Source: Varanus komodoensis
Taxonomy: Eukaryota > Chordata > Lepidosauria > Squamata > Varanidae
Reading direction: 5' to 3'
DNA: 64,000 bases
Assembly: GCF_004798865.1 (NCBI RefSeq)
Contig: NW_025336479.1
Span: 11,636,196 to 11,700,195, forward strand
The notes beneath the pieces were generated by a model. The model had not been told where the DNA came from. It saw only the letters and a program-made list of their open reading frames with translations, and did no database searches. The position numbers and the translations under genes were made by a program. This document shows positions 62,310-64,000 of the stretch, in pieces; position 1 is the first letter of the stretch, and every line of letters starts with the position of its first letter.

Positions 62310-63669
62310 AATCCAGCAATAGTGTTGGCTTGTCCTTTCCTGCTGGGATGGTGGAGATCATAGCCCTGGTGTCCATGGTCTGCTATGAAACTCATTAGTT
62401 CTACAAATACCCTTAGAGCGAGAAAGGACTGGAATCGCATAATGTTGGTCCAGTCCCAGGACCCACCCCCGTCAGTGATGCAGGGGCCCATGGACCATTC
62501 CCTGCTGGGTTCTGCCTCTATTGCGAGAGGTGCTTCAGCCTCTTGCGAGTGTTTCTGGCATGTGGGCTTTTTCCAGAGGTGCTGCTGAGGGTCTGGGCTG
62601 CTCCCCATCACAGGGCCCTTGGCCGTTTCTGGAAGAAGTGGGCATAGGGAGCGGCATCTCCCCTTTGATGCACCAAAGTAGTGAGGGGCGAGTGTTTGCC
62701 ACATTGGGACATCTGCTTGGGGGTATTGTGCAGTGTGTGACCCGGTGGCCATGGCAGGGGAGAGTGCCAAGAGATTCCCCATGCATCACTCTTCTGTGTT
62801 GAACCTGCTGCGGGCATAAATGTCAGCCAGCACCAGAGAGCTGGCTGTGCCCACTTCTGATAGAAGCAGCTCTGGGAAGCTGCACCTGGAGGCTGTCACC
62901 TCCCTTTCCAGGCCCATGACATGACCTGGAGTAAGGAAGGGCCTGTAATTGCTGGCTAGGCATTCACTCCTTAGACTGGATGTCACTGGAGTGCCTGGAC
63001 TGGAGCATTCCTGATCCCAAATAAACCCTCCAAAAATAATAAAGTTGGCCTCACACAGTTATTTTTCTGCCTCTCCAAAAATAAAAGGCATTTTTTAAAA
63101 GACAACAGCCTTAATGAGACAGAAATGACATATGCAACCAAGCTGGATGTGAAGAAAGACCATTCATTACCTAGCCTCACATCAGATGTCTGAACACAAA
63201 GACCGACAGGGACAGGGACAGACAGAAAAGAGCCGAGCCGAGCCAAGCCAAGCCTGCTCTCAAGTCTAACTTGGGAGGCACTGATTAACCCTGCCCTCCG
63301 GCAGAAGGCAGAGCCAAGGCTGAGAGGGATTCCTCTTCTTCCTGATAGCTGCAGGTCTGGTCTGATTGTCTTGGCCTTCCACAGAGTTGATGCTTTCCTG
63401 CCTGCTCCTGTCCCTCATTGACCTAGAGTGATGAGAGAAGGTACAGTTGAATGAAATATTAGCATCCTTAGAATGACCTTTCTCCAGTCTTCTTCTTCCC
63501 TCTTCAGGAGTCTGTTCTCTTACCTCTGGGATACCTGTTCTAGAACCAAGGATGCCAGGTGACTGTTTGCTATTTTGCTTGGGGATGAATCGGATGTGAA
63601 GTGCAATGCTTATAACAAAATACCAACTTGTTTGGGAAATGGAAAGTAGCTCATGAAAAGTCAAAGGAA
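62310..63669. other. upstream intergenic DNA, nothing recognised
   Basis: Open frames up to 212 codons overlap the MITE or lack any known motif. A (agccg/agcca)n patch lies near 63,232-63,253. Confidence 0.55.
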
Positions 63670-63835
63670 TGTAAGCGGCTGCCTTACCGGGATGAGGTCT
63701 TGGCCCATCTAGCCCAGGAATGTCAACACAGACCTGCAGTGACTCTCTAGAGTGTCAGGCAGGAGTTTTTGCAGCCCTTCCTGGAGATGCTTGGTCCTTT
63801 TGCATGCAAAACAGCAGCTCTCTCATAAAGTTATA
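63670..63835 (-). repeat. tRNA-derived SINE, antisense
   Basis: gctgccttaccgggatgagg, cttggcccatctagccca, ctctctagagtgtcaggcag and ttttgcatgcaaaacagc. Same broad family as 32,480-32,625, in reverse. Confidence 0.6.
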
Positions 63836-64000
63836 GCCCAAACCCTTGACTAGTAAAAATAGCATTTTTTGAAATACCATTAGTCATTCTGGGTAACTCA
63901 ACAATAAATGGAAAAAGCAGAACAAACAAATAAATCAGACTAAATTCTTAACTGAGAACTAAACCTGTTCTCAAGCAGCTTCTATGTTTGAAAGCAATTT

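Noticed and set aside
62144-62782. 212-codon - strand frame
   Set aside because: Half of it overlaps the hAT MITE; the rest has no recognisable motif.
63266-63664. 132-codon - strand frame near the window end
   Set aside because: Charged, low-complexity sequence without known domain or splice signals; kept only as unexplained.

Overview
The window is vertebrate nuclear DNA, most likely from a squamate reptile. Genes are split into short exons with GT/AG borders in long repeat-rich introns. The repeats are L2-clade and CR1-clade LINEs, MIR-like CORE-SINEs, a Bov-B/Sauria-type LINE tail, and palindromic and hAT-type MITEs. No bacterial, viral or LTR-element gene was recognised. One assembly gap of 100 N lies at 3493-3592.

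Two host genes converge tail to tail. On the + strand (1 to about 8385) is the 3' two-thirds of DDX39A, a DECD-box RNA helicase. Eight coding exons run from motif Ia to the stop codon at 8115-8117, and the 5' exons lie outside the window. On the - strand (about 57,580 down to about 14,460) is an adhesion GPCR of the ADGRE/CD97 type, called ADGRE5. It has a first exon in a CpG-rich promoter, one N-terminal EGF exon, two calcium-binding-type EGF exons, stalk and GAIN exons, a GPS exon, five exons covering the seven-helix core and a cytoplasmic-tail exon. This tail-to-tail order matches the DDX39A-ADGRE5 order on human chromosome 19p13. Exon phases agree along the confidently called chain. A small signal-peptide exon and the last coding exon are not firmly located.

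The most interesting structure is a tandem duplication inside ADGRE5 (28,767-32,625 and 32,626-34,090) carrying the two EGF exons. One arm is under 1% diverged. The EGF exon, its near flanks and a terminal SINE differ by about 9%, which suggests local gene conversion. Between the two EGF exons I count 12 amino-acid-changing and 1 silent difference. All six cysteines and the calcium/hydroxylation signature are kept, and five lysines of one copy are replaced by E, Q or N in the other.

Layout: 1-8385 DDX39A; 8386-14,460 intergenic, with a MIR-like SINE, a nearly open L2 LINE (11,798-13,622) and a Bov-B tail; 14,461-26,712 tail, 7TM, GPS, GAIN and stalk exons; 26,713-34,554 stalk and EGF exons with the duplication; 34,555-57,546 a 23-kb intron with a second L2 (468-codon open frame), CR1, SINEs, MITEs and microsatellites; 57,410-58,040 the CpG-rich promoter; 58,041-64,000 upstream DNA with no supported gene but a clean hAT MITE (62,078-62,301).
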